DNA of 64,000 bases from Bacteroidota bacterium (GTDB lineage: Bacteria; Bacteroidota; Bacteroidia; Bacteroidales; UBA1715): NCBI GenBank assembly GCA_009786075.1, contig WQTX01000006.1, forward strand, positions 7 through 64,006, read 5' to 3'. This document shows positions 29,199 through 38,208 of the stretch, one piece after another; the first letter of the stretch is position 1; each line of letters begins with the position of its first letter. The notes under the pieces are model-generated. The model made no database searches. It was not told the origin of the DNA and saw only the letters and a program-made list of their open reading frames with translations. The translations under genes and the position numbers were made by a program.

Positions 29199-29699
29199 TT
29201 ATTCGTTTACCGATTTGTCTTCGCTCAATTCAATATCTTTTTGCAGAGTAAATTCGCCTTCATACCAACCGCTACCTCTCTTAGTTTTTACAGCATTTTT
29301 CCAATCAATAAAAATAGTATCGGCAGTAAAATAACCGCCATTTTCTACGCCATCTAAATCATAAACATACAAAGAATCTATATTGTCATAAATTCCGGGG
29401 AAAGCGTACGGTTGTAATTGAAAATTACCATTTTCATCGGTATATGTTGGTAATTGAGAATTGTATTCAGTTTGTGGAACACCATATTCAACATCTATAC
29501 GAGGAGCTTTAAATCCAACAAATATTCCTTTGATTGGTTTTTTATCGGCTTTGTTTGTTACTTTTCCTTTCAAAATATAGGTAGCTTCCGGTGTGCCGTA
29601 TTCACACGGTGCTGAACAATTTGAAAAACCTAACAACCCCAACAATGCTGCCAAAATAGCATTGAAAGTTTTTAAAGTGAAATGATTAAATTTTTTCAT
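29199..29699 (-). CDS. radical SAM-associated putative lipoprotein (TIGR04134-like)
   Basis: NAILAALLGLLGFSNCSAPCEYGTPEATYILKGKVTNKADKKPIKGI...; stop lies 3 nt before the rSAM start. Confidence 0.85.
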   Translation of the reverse strand: MKKFNHFTLKTFNAILAALLGLLGFSNCSAPCEYGTPEATYILKGKVTNKADKKPIKGIFVGFKAPRIDVEYGVPQTEYNSQLPTYTDENGNFQLQPYAFPGIYDNIDSLYVYDLDGVENGGYFTADTIFIDWKNAVKTKRGSGWYEGEFTLQKDIELSEDKSVNE

Positions 29700-29889
29700 C
29701 GGCGTTTTCTATTAATTCTACATCAACGTTTTTAGTTTCAAATTGAGCGGCAGGCGTGCCATATTCTGGAACAGGCGACGGCGCACCATATTTATAAGTA
29801 GGCTCACAATTTGAAAACCCAAACAATGTGAGCAAAGCAAACAAAATCGCATTCGCAACTTTTTTGTAATGTAATTGTATTGTTTTCAT
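29686..29889 (-). CDS. mini radical SAM-associated lipoprotein (67 aa)
   Basis: KKVANAILFALLTLFGFSNCEPTYKYGAPSPVPEYGTPAAQFETKNVDVELIENADEKI; overlaps the next gene by 14 bp. Confidence 0.75.
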   Translation of the reverse strand: MKTIQLHYKKVANAILFALLTLFGFSNCEPTYKYGAPSPVPEYGTPAAQFETKNVDVELIENADEKI

Positions 29890-29911
29890 AGTATTGTGAT
29901 ATTTACTTGCA

Positions 29912-29945
29912 CAAATGTACTATTAAATTCTCACAAAGACACAAA
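29912..29945 (-). promoter_or_regulatory. putative promoter of the rSAM/lipoprotein operon
   Basis: On the minus strand TTTG (29945-29942), N22, TACATTTG (29919-29912), about 23 bp upstream of the 67-aa ORF. Confidence 0.5.
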
Positions 29946-29993
29946 GAATACAAAGTTTTTTAACTAAAAATTTGTTCACTAAAATTTACAATT

Positions 29994-30014
29994 TACAATT
30001 TACAATTTGTAATT
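29994..30014. repeat. (ATTTACA)n heptamer tandem repeat upstream of purL
   Basis: aaaatttacaatttacaatttacaatttgtaatt. Confidence 0.75.
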
Positions 30015-30053
30015 ATTTCGTATTTTTACGCCGAATTAAAAAATCAACACAGA

Positions 30054-33000
30054 ATGATATATTTTTTTGAAAGCGTTCAAAGCAAAGTGATTGCCGTAGA
30101 TTTTTCGGGCAATTTAGACAAACAAACACAGGAAAAATTGGAATGGCTTTTTAGCGGAGCAAAACTCGTAAATGCCAACGAAATAAGCGGACAATTTATA
30201 GGGCCACGTAAGGAAATGATTACGCCGTGGAGTACCAATGCGGTGGAAATTACGCAAAATATGGGTATTCAGGGGATTGCGAGGATTGAAGAGTACAGCC
30301 CCCTAAATCCCCCTCAGGGGGGACTTCAAGAGCTGCAAAGCAGCTCTTACTCCTCCCCTGAGGGGAGGTTGGGTGGGGCTTCTGTGGGGGGGCTGTTCGA
30401 CCCAATGCTACAACGTAAATACGAAAATCTTACCCAAGAAATTTTCGCAATCCACCACACCCCCGACCCAATTGAATATATTGAAAATATAGACGAATAC
30501 AACAAACAGGAAGGTTTGGCTTTGAACGCCGATGAAGTTGCGTATTTGAACGAACTTTCTGCAAAACTCGGCAGAAAATTAACCGACAGTGAAATTTTCG
30601 GATTTTCGCAAGTAAATTCGGAGCACTGCCGTCATAAAATTTTCAACGGTATGTTTGTGATTGATGGACAGGAAAAACCGTATTCATTATTTAAACTTAT
30701 TCGTCAAACTACCGAGGCAAATCCAAATCGAGTAATTTCGGCATACAAAGATAATTGTGCATTTATCGACGCATCGAAAATCGAAATGTTTGTGCCCGAA
30801 TCGCACAATAAATCCGATTATTTTACCATAAAAGATTTTGATTCGGTAATTTCGATAAAAGCCGAAACGCATAATTTCCCTACTACCGTAGAACCTTTTA
30901 ACGGTGCGGCAACCGGCTCAGGCGGCGAAATTCGCGACCGTATTGCAGGCGGAAAAGCTGCTTTCCCGATTGCAGGAACTGCCGTGTATATGACTTCTTA
31001 TACTCGTTTGGACAATCCAAACCGTTTGTGGGAAAATGCTACGCAGGCTCGTCCGTGGTTGTATCAAACGCCAAAAGATATTTTGATAAAAGCATCGAAC
31101 GGCGCAAGCGATTTTGGTAATAAATTCGGGCAACCGCTTATTTGCGGTAGCGTTCTTACCTTTGAGCATTTTGAAAACGATAAAAAATACGGTTTCGACA
31201 AAGTAATAATGTTGGCAGGCGGTATTGGTTTTGCCAAAAAAATCGACAGCCTGAAAGACGACCCGCAAGTGGGCGACAATGTGGTGCTTTTGGGCGGCGA
31301 TAATTACCGTATTGGTATGGGCGGCGGCGCAGTTTCTTCCGTTGCCACAGGCGAATTTAACAACGCAATAGAATTGAACGCCGTGCAGCGAAGTAACCCC
31401 GAAATGCAAAAACGCGCCTACAATGCCATTCGCGCTTTGGGCGAAATGGACAAAAATCCTGTGGTTTCGATTCACGACCACGGCGCAGGCGGACATTTGA
31501 ATTGTCTTTCGGAATTGGTGGAAAGCACCGGCGGAACCATTAACATTGACGCTCTGCCGATTGGCGACCCAACGCTTTCGGCAAAAGAAATTGTGGGCAA
31601 CGAATCGCAAGAGCGTATGGGACTTGTGTTGCGCACCGAAGATATTGCGCTGTTGCAAGAAATTGCCGAGCGTGAACGTGCGCCAATGTACGTGATTGGA
31701 AAAACCACCGGCACGCACCAATTTACCTTTATAAATAATAAAAACGGCGAAAAACCAATTGACCTCAAACTTGAAGATATGTTTGGCAATCCGCCGAAAA
31801 CCATTATGAACGACTCTACGCTTGCGCAAAATTTCAAAACTGTAGAAACGCAACAAGCTGAAATTGAAAATTATTTAAACCAAGTGTTACAATTGGAATC
31901 GGTAAGTTGTAAAGATTATTTGACAAACAAAGTTGACCGTTCGGTAACGGGGCGCATTGCTACGCAACAATGTTGCGGCGAATTGCAATTGCCACTTAAC
32001 AACTGTGGTGTGGTAGCGCTTGATTTTCAAGGCGAACGGGGAATTGCAACAGCACTCGGACACGCTCCGGCGGCGGCAATGATTTCGGCTGCAAATGGGT
32101 CAATTTTGGCAATTGCCGAATCGCTTACTAATATTGTATTTACGCCAATTCAAGACGGTTTGCAAGGAATTTCTTTGAGCGCAAACTGGATGTGGCCCTG
32201 CAAAAATGCAGGCGAAGATGCTCGCCTCTACGAAGCTGTGGAAGCCGCAAGCGATTTTGCAAAAGCGTTGAAAATCAACATTCCAACGGGAAAAGATTCG
32301 CTTTCGATGACACAAAAATACCGCGATGGCGATGTGGTGTATTCGCCCGGAACGGTTATTATTACTTCGGTTGGCGAAGTTTCCGATATTAAAAAAACGG
32401 TTGAGCCGGTTGTAAAACCAATTGACGATACAATTATAATATATGTAGATTTCGGAAAATCGGGCGAAGAATTGGGCGGCTCGGCGTTGGCGCAGGTGTT
32501 GAATGTACTTGGCACAAAAACACCAAGTGTGAGCGACCCTCGTTATTTTTCAAAAACATTTGCCACAATTCAACAATTGGTTTCCGAAGGTAAAATCTAT
32601 GCCGGACACGACGTTTCGAGTGGCGGTTTATTGACTTGCCTTGCCGAAATGTGTTTTGCAAATACCACCGGCGGCTTGAAACTTTCAATCAAAGATTTCA
32701 AAAACGACGATGCCGTTGCGGTGTTGTTCAACGAAAATCCTGCGCTTGTAATTCAAATTGATAAAGCGACTTTACAAGAACTTGACAAACAAGAAATTTC
32801 ATACAAAGTGTTAGGCGGAGTGCAAACCACACACGAACTAACAATAGAAACCAAAATCGAAACGTTGAATTTCTCAATCGACGATTTGCGCACCACGTGG
32901 TACACTACTTCCTACTTGCTCGATTGCGAACAAAGCGGCGAAGAAAAAGCATTGGAACGTTTTGAAAATCATGCACAAACGCCGTTGAAATATAGCTTCC

Positions 33001-33824
33001 CGAAAAACTTTACAGGAAAAATTTCCGACTATAATCTTAATTTGCACCGCAAAACAAAATCAGGCGTAAAAGCCGCAATTATTCGCGAAAAAGGCAGCAA
33101 CGGCGACCGTGAAATGGCGTGGAGCTTGTATGCCGCAGGTTTTGATGTAAAAGACGTGCACATGACCGACCTTATTAGCGGACGTGAAACTTTGGAAGAT
33201 ATACAAATGATTGTATTCGTAGGCGGTTTCTCAAATTCCGACGTGTTAGGCTCGGCAAAAGGTTGGGCAGGCGCATTTTTGTACAACGAAAAGGCAAAAC
33301 AGGCATTAGATAATTTCTACGCTCGCCCCGATACTATGAGTTTGGGCGTGTGCAACGGTTGTCAATTGATGATAGAATTGGGGCTTGTAAATAGCAATCA
33401 CGCTGAAAAACCCCGTATGGAACACAACGATTCACATAAATTTGAATCGAATTTTGTGGGCGTTGCCGTTCAACCAAGCACAAGCATTATGCTTAAATCG
33501 CTTGAAAACAGCGCACTCGGAATATGGATTGCGCATGGCGAAGGTAAATTCAAGTTGCCGTACGATAAATCAAAATATCAGATTGCAATGACTTACGCTT
33601 ACGCAAGTTACCCTGCAAATCCAAACGGTTCGGATTACAACGTGGCGGGAATTTCGTCGGACGATGGTCGCCATTTGGTAATGATGCCGCATTTGGAGCG
33701 TTCTCTCTATCCTTGGAATTGGGCGCATTACGATGCTAATCGTGGTGATGATGAAATTTCGCCTTGGATTGAGGCTTTTGTGAATGCGCGAAAATGGATT
33801 GAGGGGCTGGTAAAGAAATCTTGA
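30054..33824 (+). CDS. purL: phosphoribosylformylglycinamidine synthase
   Basis: 1256 aa; QVNSEHCRHKIFN, AETHNFPTTVEPFNGAATGSGGEIRD, C-terminal amidotransferase GVCNGCQLM, HGEGKF. Confidence 0.97.
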   Translation: MIYFFESVQSKVIAVDFSGNLDKQTQEKLEWLFSGAKLVNANEISGQFIGPRKEMITPWSTNAVEITQNMGIQGIARIEEYSPLNPPQGGLQELQSSSYSSPEGRLGGASVGGLFDPMLQRKYENLTQEIFAIHHTPDPIEYIENIDEYNKQEGLALNADEVAYLNELSAKLGRKLTDSEIFGFSQVNSEHCRHKIFNGMFVIDGQEKPYSLFKLIRQTTEANPNRVISAYKDNCAFIDASKIEMFVPESHNKSDYFTIKDFDSVISIKAETHNFPTTVEPFNGAATGSGGEIRDRIAGGKAAFPIAGTAVYMTSYTRLDNPNRLWENATQARPWLYQTPKDILIKASNGASDFGNKFGQPLICGSVLTFEHFENDKKYGFDKVIMLAGGIGFAKKIDSLKDDPQVGDNVVLLGGDNYRIGMGGGAVSSVATGEFNNAIELNAVQRSNPEMQKRAYNAIRALGEMDKNPVVSIHDHGAGGHLNCLSELVESTGGTINIDALPIGDPTLSAKEIVGNESQERMGLVLRTEDIALLQEIAERERAPMYVIGKTTGTHQFTFINNKNGEKPIDLKLEDMFGNPPKTIMNDSTLAQNFKTVETQQAEIENYLNQVLQLESVSCKDYLTNKVDRSVTGRIATQQCCGELQLPLNNCGVVALDFQGERGIATALGHAPAAAMISAANGSILAIAESLTNIVFTPIQDGLQGISLSANWMWPCKNAGEDARLYEAVEAASDFAKALKINIPTGKDSLSMTQKYRDGDVVYSPGTVIITSVGEVSDIKKTVEPVVKPIDDTIIIYVDFGKSGEELGGSALAQVLNVLGTKTPSVSDPRYFSKTFATIQQLVSEGKIYAGHDVSSGGLLTCLAEMCFANTTGGLKLSIKDFKNDDAVAVLFNENPALVIQIDKATLQELDKQEISYKVLGGVQTTHELTIETKIETLNFSIDDLRTTWYTTSYLLDCEQSGEEKALERFENHAQTPLKYSFPKNFTGKISDYNLNLHRKTKSGVKAAIIREKGSNGDREMAWSLYAAGFDVKDVHMTDLISGRETLEDIQMIVFVGGFSNSDVLGSAKGWAGAFLYNEKAKQALDNFYARPDTMSLGVCNGCQLMIELGLVNSNHAEKPRMEHNDSHKFESNFVGVAVQPSTSIMLKSLENSALGIWIAHGEGKFKLPYDKSKYQIAMTYAYASYPANPNGSDYNVAGISSDDGRHLVMMPHLERSLYPWNWAHYDANRGDDEISPWIEAFVNARKWIEGLVKKS
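30297..30395. repeat. composite palindromic repeat inserted in-frame in purL
   Basis: agccccctaaatccccctcaggggggactt + caagagctgcaaagcagctctt + cctcccctgaggggaggttgggtggggct...; 99 bp (33 codons). Confidence 0.85.
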
Positions 33825-33878
33825 TGTCGCAAATTGCGATTTCAAGTTGGAATAAACACCCTAAAAAAATTACTTACA

Positions 33879-34475
33879 ATGGAATTACTGCCAATAAAAA
33901 ATTTGATATACGAAATTCGAGGTTACAAAGTAATGTTGGACTTTGACCTTGCCGAAATGTACGAAGTTGAAACAAAACGTTTGAAAGAACAAGTTCGACG
34001 CAATATTGAACGCTTTCCCAATGATTTTATGTTTCAACTAACTAAAAATGAGTGGAATGAACTGGTCGCAAATTGCGACCAGTTGCCTAAAAATATAAAA
34101 CACAGCTATATTCTTCCGTCTGCATTTACCCAAGAAGGAGTAGCAATGTTGTCGGGTGTTTTGCATTCGCCTATTGCAATAGATGCCAACATACGTATTA
34201 TGCGAGCCTTTGTAGCAGTGCGCCAATTCGTTCAAAACTCGCCTATTGATAAAACAAGCGAACTCGAACGTGAAGTAAAAGAATTAAAACAATACATAGA
34301 AGAAGTTTTTACCGATTACAACGATATAAACGAAGATACTCGTGTGCAACTCGAACAAATAAATACTGCACTCGCCGAAATGCAGGTACAAAACCGTTTA
34401 CCTGCTAAACCCCGCCGTAGAATTGGCTTTTTTACCGAAGAACAACGGAAGAATAAGGAAGATATGATTGAATGA
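33879..34475 (+). CDS. ORF6N domain-containing (phage antirepressor-like) protein
   Basis: IKNLIYEIRGYKVMLDFDLAEMYEVETKRLKEQVRRNIERFPNDFMFQLTKNEW ... AFTQEGVAMLSGVLHSPIAIDANIRIMRAFV. Confidence 0.92.
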   Translation: MELLPIKNLIYEIRGYKVMLDFDLAEMYEVETKRLKEQVRRNIERFPNDFMFQLTKNEWNELVANCDQLPKNIKHSYILPSAFTQEGVAMLSGVLHSPIAIDANIRIMRAFVAVRQFVQNSPIDKTSELEREVKELKQYIEEVFTDYNDINEDTRVQLEQINTALAEMQVQNRLPAKPRRRIGFFTEEQRKNKEDMIE

Positions 34476-34496
34476 AAAACAAAATAGAAATATACA

Positions 34497-35165
34497 ATGA
34501 CAACAAAAATCAAAATAATAACAATGGGGATTGCAGGTGCTTTATTGGGAATTTTCTCTTGCTTCGGACAATCAAAATCAAAACCCTCTTTTCAGGAACA
34601 GTTTGAAATTTTCACAGAATTAGGTTTTACCTTAAATCAAGGTGTTGATACGTCTGACATTAATCGTTGGGAAGGCGGCTACAAAGAATTTGAGGAACTG
34701 CCGTTTAGTTTGATGTATCAAACACTCGGATTGACAATAGAAGAAGAACCTTGGACTCCAATTACCAATAAATGTTGGGATTTTGACCTTGAAGCAATTG
34801 AAGACCACGGTGATTACATTGACATAATGAAAAATATTTCAAGAATTACAAATGGAGAACTTATATTTGAAAACCTTGAAGATTATGTTGATATTGAGGA
34901 AGGAAAAGCGTGGATTTCATTTACGTGTCAAGGCGACAAATATAAATGGAATTTAAAAGTTGATAATGATTGGGCGGACGGAAGTTTATTTGATAAAGTC
35001 CAAGAATTGGCTGAAAAATACAGAACAAAAGGACGATTTACCTATTTTAATACAGGAGGACAAAATTTCGTTCTCGGTTATCACACAAAAGAAGAACTTG
35101 AAATAATTAAAGCAAAAACACGGCTCAACATAGTGTGGCTGAAAGCAAAAGGACAGATTTATTAA
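34497..35165 (+). CDS. hypothetical secreted protein
   Basis: 222-aa ORF with N-terminal hydrophobic segment; acidic; no family recognised. Confidence 0.65.
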   Translation: MTTKIKIITMGIAGALLGIFSCFGQSKSKPSFQEQFEIFTELGFTLNQGVDTSDINRWEGGYKEFEELPFSLMYQTLGLTIEEEPWTPITNKCWDFDLEAIEDHGDYIDIMKNISRITNGELIFENLEDYVDIEEGKAWISFTCQGDKYKWNLKVDNDWADGSLFDKVQELAEKYRTKGRFTYFNTGGQNFVLGYHTKEELEIIKAKTRLNIVWLKAKGQIY

Positions 35166-35408
35166 TACAATCGAGTTTGATTTAGGCTTTGCCTAAAAAA
35201 CAGAAAAAACAATGATTATTGAAATCGTTGCTTTTTTATTTTGCTCTTTGGGTCTTTTATAAAAATATATTGAGTTTTTTAATTATTATAAAGCAATTAT
35301 TATAAGACAATAATTATAAAGTAATAATTGCACGACACAAAATGCAAATGCAGCAAAGAGAAAAATATTGATTATTTACTTTTATATGCAAAAATTCCAC
35401 GAAAAAGA

Positions 35409-35437
35409 TTTGTAATTAAAAATAATTTGTAAATTTG
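35409..35437 (+). promoter_or_regulatory. putative promoter of the rplM operon (TTTG-N17-TAAATTTG)
   Basis: TTTG at 35409-35412 and TAAATTTG at 35430-35437, upstream of rplM. Confidence 0.4.
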
Positions 35438-35490
35438 CCGTCCAATTTATTGGGATAATAAAGTTTAAGTAAACAAAACAAAGTCAAGAA

Positions 35491-35934
35491 GTGGATACTT
35501 TAAGTTATAAAACAAAGTCGGCTAACAAAGCTACCGTACAAAAAGAGTGGTTCGTTGTAGATGCAACAGACCAAGTAGTAGGACGTTTGAGTTCTCAAAT
35601 TGCGAAAATTATTCGTGGTAAACACAAATCATCATTCACTCCGCACGTAGATTGCGGCGACCGTGTGATAGTAATAAACGCTGAGAAAGCGAAATTTACC
35701 GGCAAAAAAATGAGCGATAAACAATACCTTCGCCACACCGGTTACCCCGGCGGACAAAGATTTGAAACTCCCGAAAGTTTATTGGTAAAAGCACCTGCAC
35801 GCATTATTGAACACGCCGTGAAAGGTATGTTGCCAAAAACAATTTTAGGTCGTCAATGTATGAAAAATTTATTTGTATATGCCGGTCCCGTTCACAATCA
35901 AGAAGCTCAACAACCAAAAGAATTAAAATTTTAA
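35491..35934 (+). CDS. rplM: 50S ribosomal protein L13
   Basis: WFVVDATDQVVGRLSSQIAKIIRGKHKSSFTPHVDCGDRVIVINAEKAKFTGKK. Confidence 0.97.
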   Translation: MDTLSYKTKSANKATVQKEWFVVDATDQVVGRLSSQIAKIIRGKHKSSFTPHVDCGDRVIVINAEKAKFTGKKMSDKQYLRHTGYPGGQRFETPESLLVKAPARIIEHAVKGMLPKTILGRQCMKNLFVYAGPVHNQEAQQPKELKF

Positions 35935-35942
35935 ATTGACGT

Positions 35943-36329
35943 ATGGAAGTAATTAACGCCTTAGGAAGAAGAAAAGCAGCCGTTGCCCGCATTTATGTAA
36001 AAGAAGGTAAAGGTAGCATTACCATTAATAAAAAAGAATTACAAACGTATTTCCCCGAAGCTCGTCTTCAATACATTGTAAACCAACCTTTACAAGCAAC
36101 TGAAAAAGCAGGTGCTTTCGACATCAATGTAAATTTATGTGGAGGCGGATTTAAAGGTCAAGCCGAAGCGTTGCGTTTAGCAATTGCCCGCGCATTGGTT
36201 AAGTTCGACGAAGAAAATAAAGCGGTACTTCGCAAAAACGGTTTCTTAACTCGCGACCAGCGCGAAGTTGAGCGTAAAAAACCGGGTCAGAAAAAAGCTC
36301 GCAAGAGATTTCAATTTAGTAAACGTTAA
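35943..36329 (+). CDS. rpsI: 30S ribosomal protein S9
   Basis: ALGRRKAAVARIYVKEGKG...RDQREVERKKPGQKKARKRFQFSKR. Confidence 0.97.
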   Translation: MEVINALGRRKAAVARIYVKEGKGSITINKKELQTYFPEARLQYIVNQPLQATEKAGAFDINVNLCGGGFKGQAEALRLAIARALVKFDEENKAVLRKNGFLTRDQREVERKKPGQKKARKRFQFSKR

Positions 36330-36467
36330 TATTATAGTAATAACCCTATTCTAATTAGAGCGTTGTTTATACTCTAAACGTCTGAGACTACAAAACAATT
36401 ATTAATTGTTAATTGAATTGTGCTACTCAGGGGTTGCTCCTAATTGAATGAAAACAACAAAAACAAA

Positions 36468-37283
36468 ATGGCAAGAACAGAATTTAATGAACTGTTAGAA
36501 GCAGGTGCTCACTTCGGACACTTAAAAAGAAAATGGCACCCCGGTATGGCTCCATATATTTTTATGGAAAAAAACGGAATCCACATCATTGACTTACACA
36601 AAACTATTGCAAAAATAGACGAATCGGCAGAAGCGCTTAAAAAAATAGCTCGCTCGGGTCGTAAAGTTTTATTTGTGGCTACGAAAAAACAAGCAAAAGA
36701 AGTAGTTGCTACAAAAGTACAGGAAATAGGTATGCCGTACATTACCGAGCGTTGGAGCGGAGGTATGCTTACAAACTTCCCTACGATTCGCAAAGCCGTG
36801 AAAAAAATGTCGTCAATCGACCGCATGGAAACTGACGGTTTGACTGCATCACTTTCAAAACGTGAAAAATTACAAATTTCTCGCCAACGTGAAAAATTAG
36901 AAAAAAACCTCGGTAGCATCGTGAGTTTAACTCGCCTTCCTGCTGCGTTGTTCGTGGTGGACGTAGTGCGTGAGCACATTGCCGTAAAAGAGGCAAAACG
37001 TTTGAATATTCCTGTTTTCGCAATTGTTGATACCAACGCAAATCCCGATATGGTTGATTTCGCAATTCCCGGAAACGATGACGCATCGAAATCAATTGAA
37101 GTGATTTTAAGCAAAATTTGCGGAGCAATCAATGAAGGTCTTACTGAACGTAAAGTTGAGAAAGAAAAAGAAGTAAGCGCAAGCGACAAAGCAGAGAAAG
37201 AAGATGTTTCGGCAGGCTCAGCAACCGATGCTGCTGCTCCTAAAAAAACAAGTGCACGTAAACCAAGAACAATAAAAGAATAA
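36468..37283 (+). CDS. rpsB: 30S ribosomal protein S2
   Basis: FNELLEAGAHFGHLKRKWHPGMAPYIFMEKNGIHIIDLHKT; start assigned to MARTEF. Confidence 0.97.
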   Translation: MARTEFNELLEAGAHFGHLKRKWHPGMAPYIFMEKNGIHIIDLHKTIAKIDESAEALKKIARSGRKVLFVATKKQAKEVVATKVQEIGMPYITERWSGGMLTNFPTIRKAVKKMSSIDRMETDGLTASLSKREKLQISRQREKLEKNLGSIVSLTRLPAALFVVDVVREHIAVKEAKRLNIPVFAIVDTNANPDMVDFAIPGNDDASKSIEVILSKICGAINEGLTERKVEKEKEVSASDKAEKEDVSAGSATDAAAPKKTSARKPRTIKE

Positions 37284-37288
37284 AAATT

Positions 37289-38119
37289 ATGACACAGATA
37301 AGTGCTACAGAAGTTGCAAAATTACGTAAAATTACCGGTGCCGGTATGATGGACTGCAAACAAGCGTTGACAGAAAGCAATGGCGATTTTGACGGTGCAA
37401 TTGAATATTTAAGAAAAAAAGGACAAAAAATAGCTGCAAAACGTGAAGACCGCGATGCAAAAGAAGGTTGTGTACTTTCGGGAGTTTCTGCCGACGGAAA
37501 AGCAGCAAGTATTGTAGTAGTAAGTTGCGAAACCGACTTTGTTGCAAAAAATGAAGATTTTATTGCCTTCACACAATCGGTATTGAACGTGGCGTTGACA
37601 GAAAAACCAGCCGATGCAGAGGCTCTTAAAGCAATGAAAATAGGTAATGATACTATTGCCGAATTGATTACCGACCAAATGGGTAAAATTGGCGAAAAAA
37701 TTGAATTGGGCTATTACGAATGTATTGCTGCCGAACAATGTTTTGCATATATACACACAGGAAATAAACTTGCAACTGTTGTAGGTTTTAACCAAACCGG
37801 CGTTGATGCACAAGTAGGCAAAGACGTTGCAATGCAAGTTGCTGCTATGAATCCTGTTTCGGTGAGCAAAGACGACTGTCCTGCCGAAATTATTGCAAAA
37901 GAAATCGAAATAGGCAAAGAGCAAGCTATCAACGAAGGTAAACCAGCTGAAATGGCTGAGAAAATTGCAATCGGTAAATTGAACAAATTCTACAAAGAAT
38001 CAACATTGTTGATGCAAGATTTTGTGAAAGATTCAAAAATCACTATCGAACAGTATTTGCAAGCACAAAATAAAGGGCTTACCGTTACTGCGTTTAGACG
38101 TTTTGGATTGTCGAACTAA
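37289..38119 (+). CDS. tsf: elongation factor Ts
   Basis: SATEVAKLRKITGAGMMDCKQALTESNGDFDGAIEYLRKKG. Confidence 0.97.
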   Translation: MTQISATEVAKLRKITGAGMMDCKQALTESNGDFDGAIEYLRKKGQKIAAKREDRDAKEGCVLSGVSADGKAASIVVVSCETDFVAKNEDFIAFTQSVLNVALTEKPADAEALKAMKIGNDTIAELITDQMGKIGEKIELGYYECIAAEQCFAYIHTGNKLATVVGFNQTGVDAQVGKDVAMQVAAMNPVSVSKDDCPAEIIAKEIEIGKEQAINEGKPAEMAEKIAIGKLNKFYKESTLLMQDFVKDSKITIEQYLQAQNKGLTVTAFRRFGLSN

Positions 38120-38144
38120 GACAAAAAAATGCAACAAAATAAAA

Positions 38145-38180
38145 AAAAGGGAGTTTTATTGTTAAACTCTCTTTTTTTTT
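38145..38180 (+). terminator. rho-independent-like terminator after tsf
   Basis: gggagtttt-attgt-taaactctc followed by T9-10. Confidence 0.7.
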
Positions 38181-38208
38181 ACTATTTTAGCAAGCAAATT
38201 TGAAAGCT

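Noticed and set aside
30918-31856. 312-aa minus-strand ORF inside purL
   Set aside because: Antisense to a highly conserved enzyme; Cys/His/Phe-rich low-information translation typical of shadow ORFs.
33879-34475. ORF6N gene considered as evidence of a prophage
   Set aside because: Solitary gene, no phage structural, integrase or lysis genes nearby.
35281-35340. Degenerate aattattataaagcaattattataagacaataattataaag repeats upstream of rplM considered as a structured leader
   Set aside because: AT-rich low complexity; no convincing r-protein leader fold could be recognised by eye.
36340-36467. rpsB 5' leader considered as an S2-binding regulatory RNA
   Set aside because: Short possible helices only; covariation data would be required.
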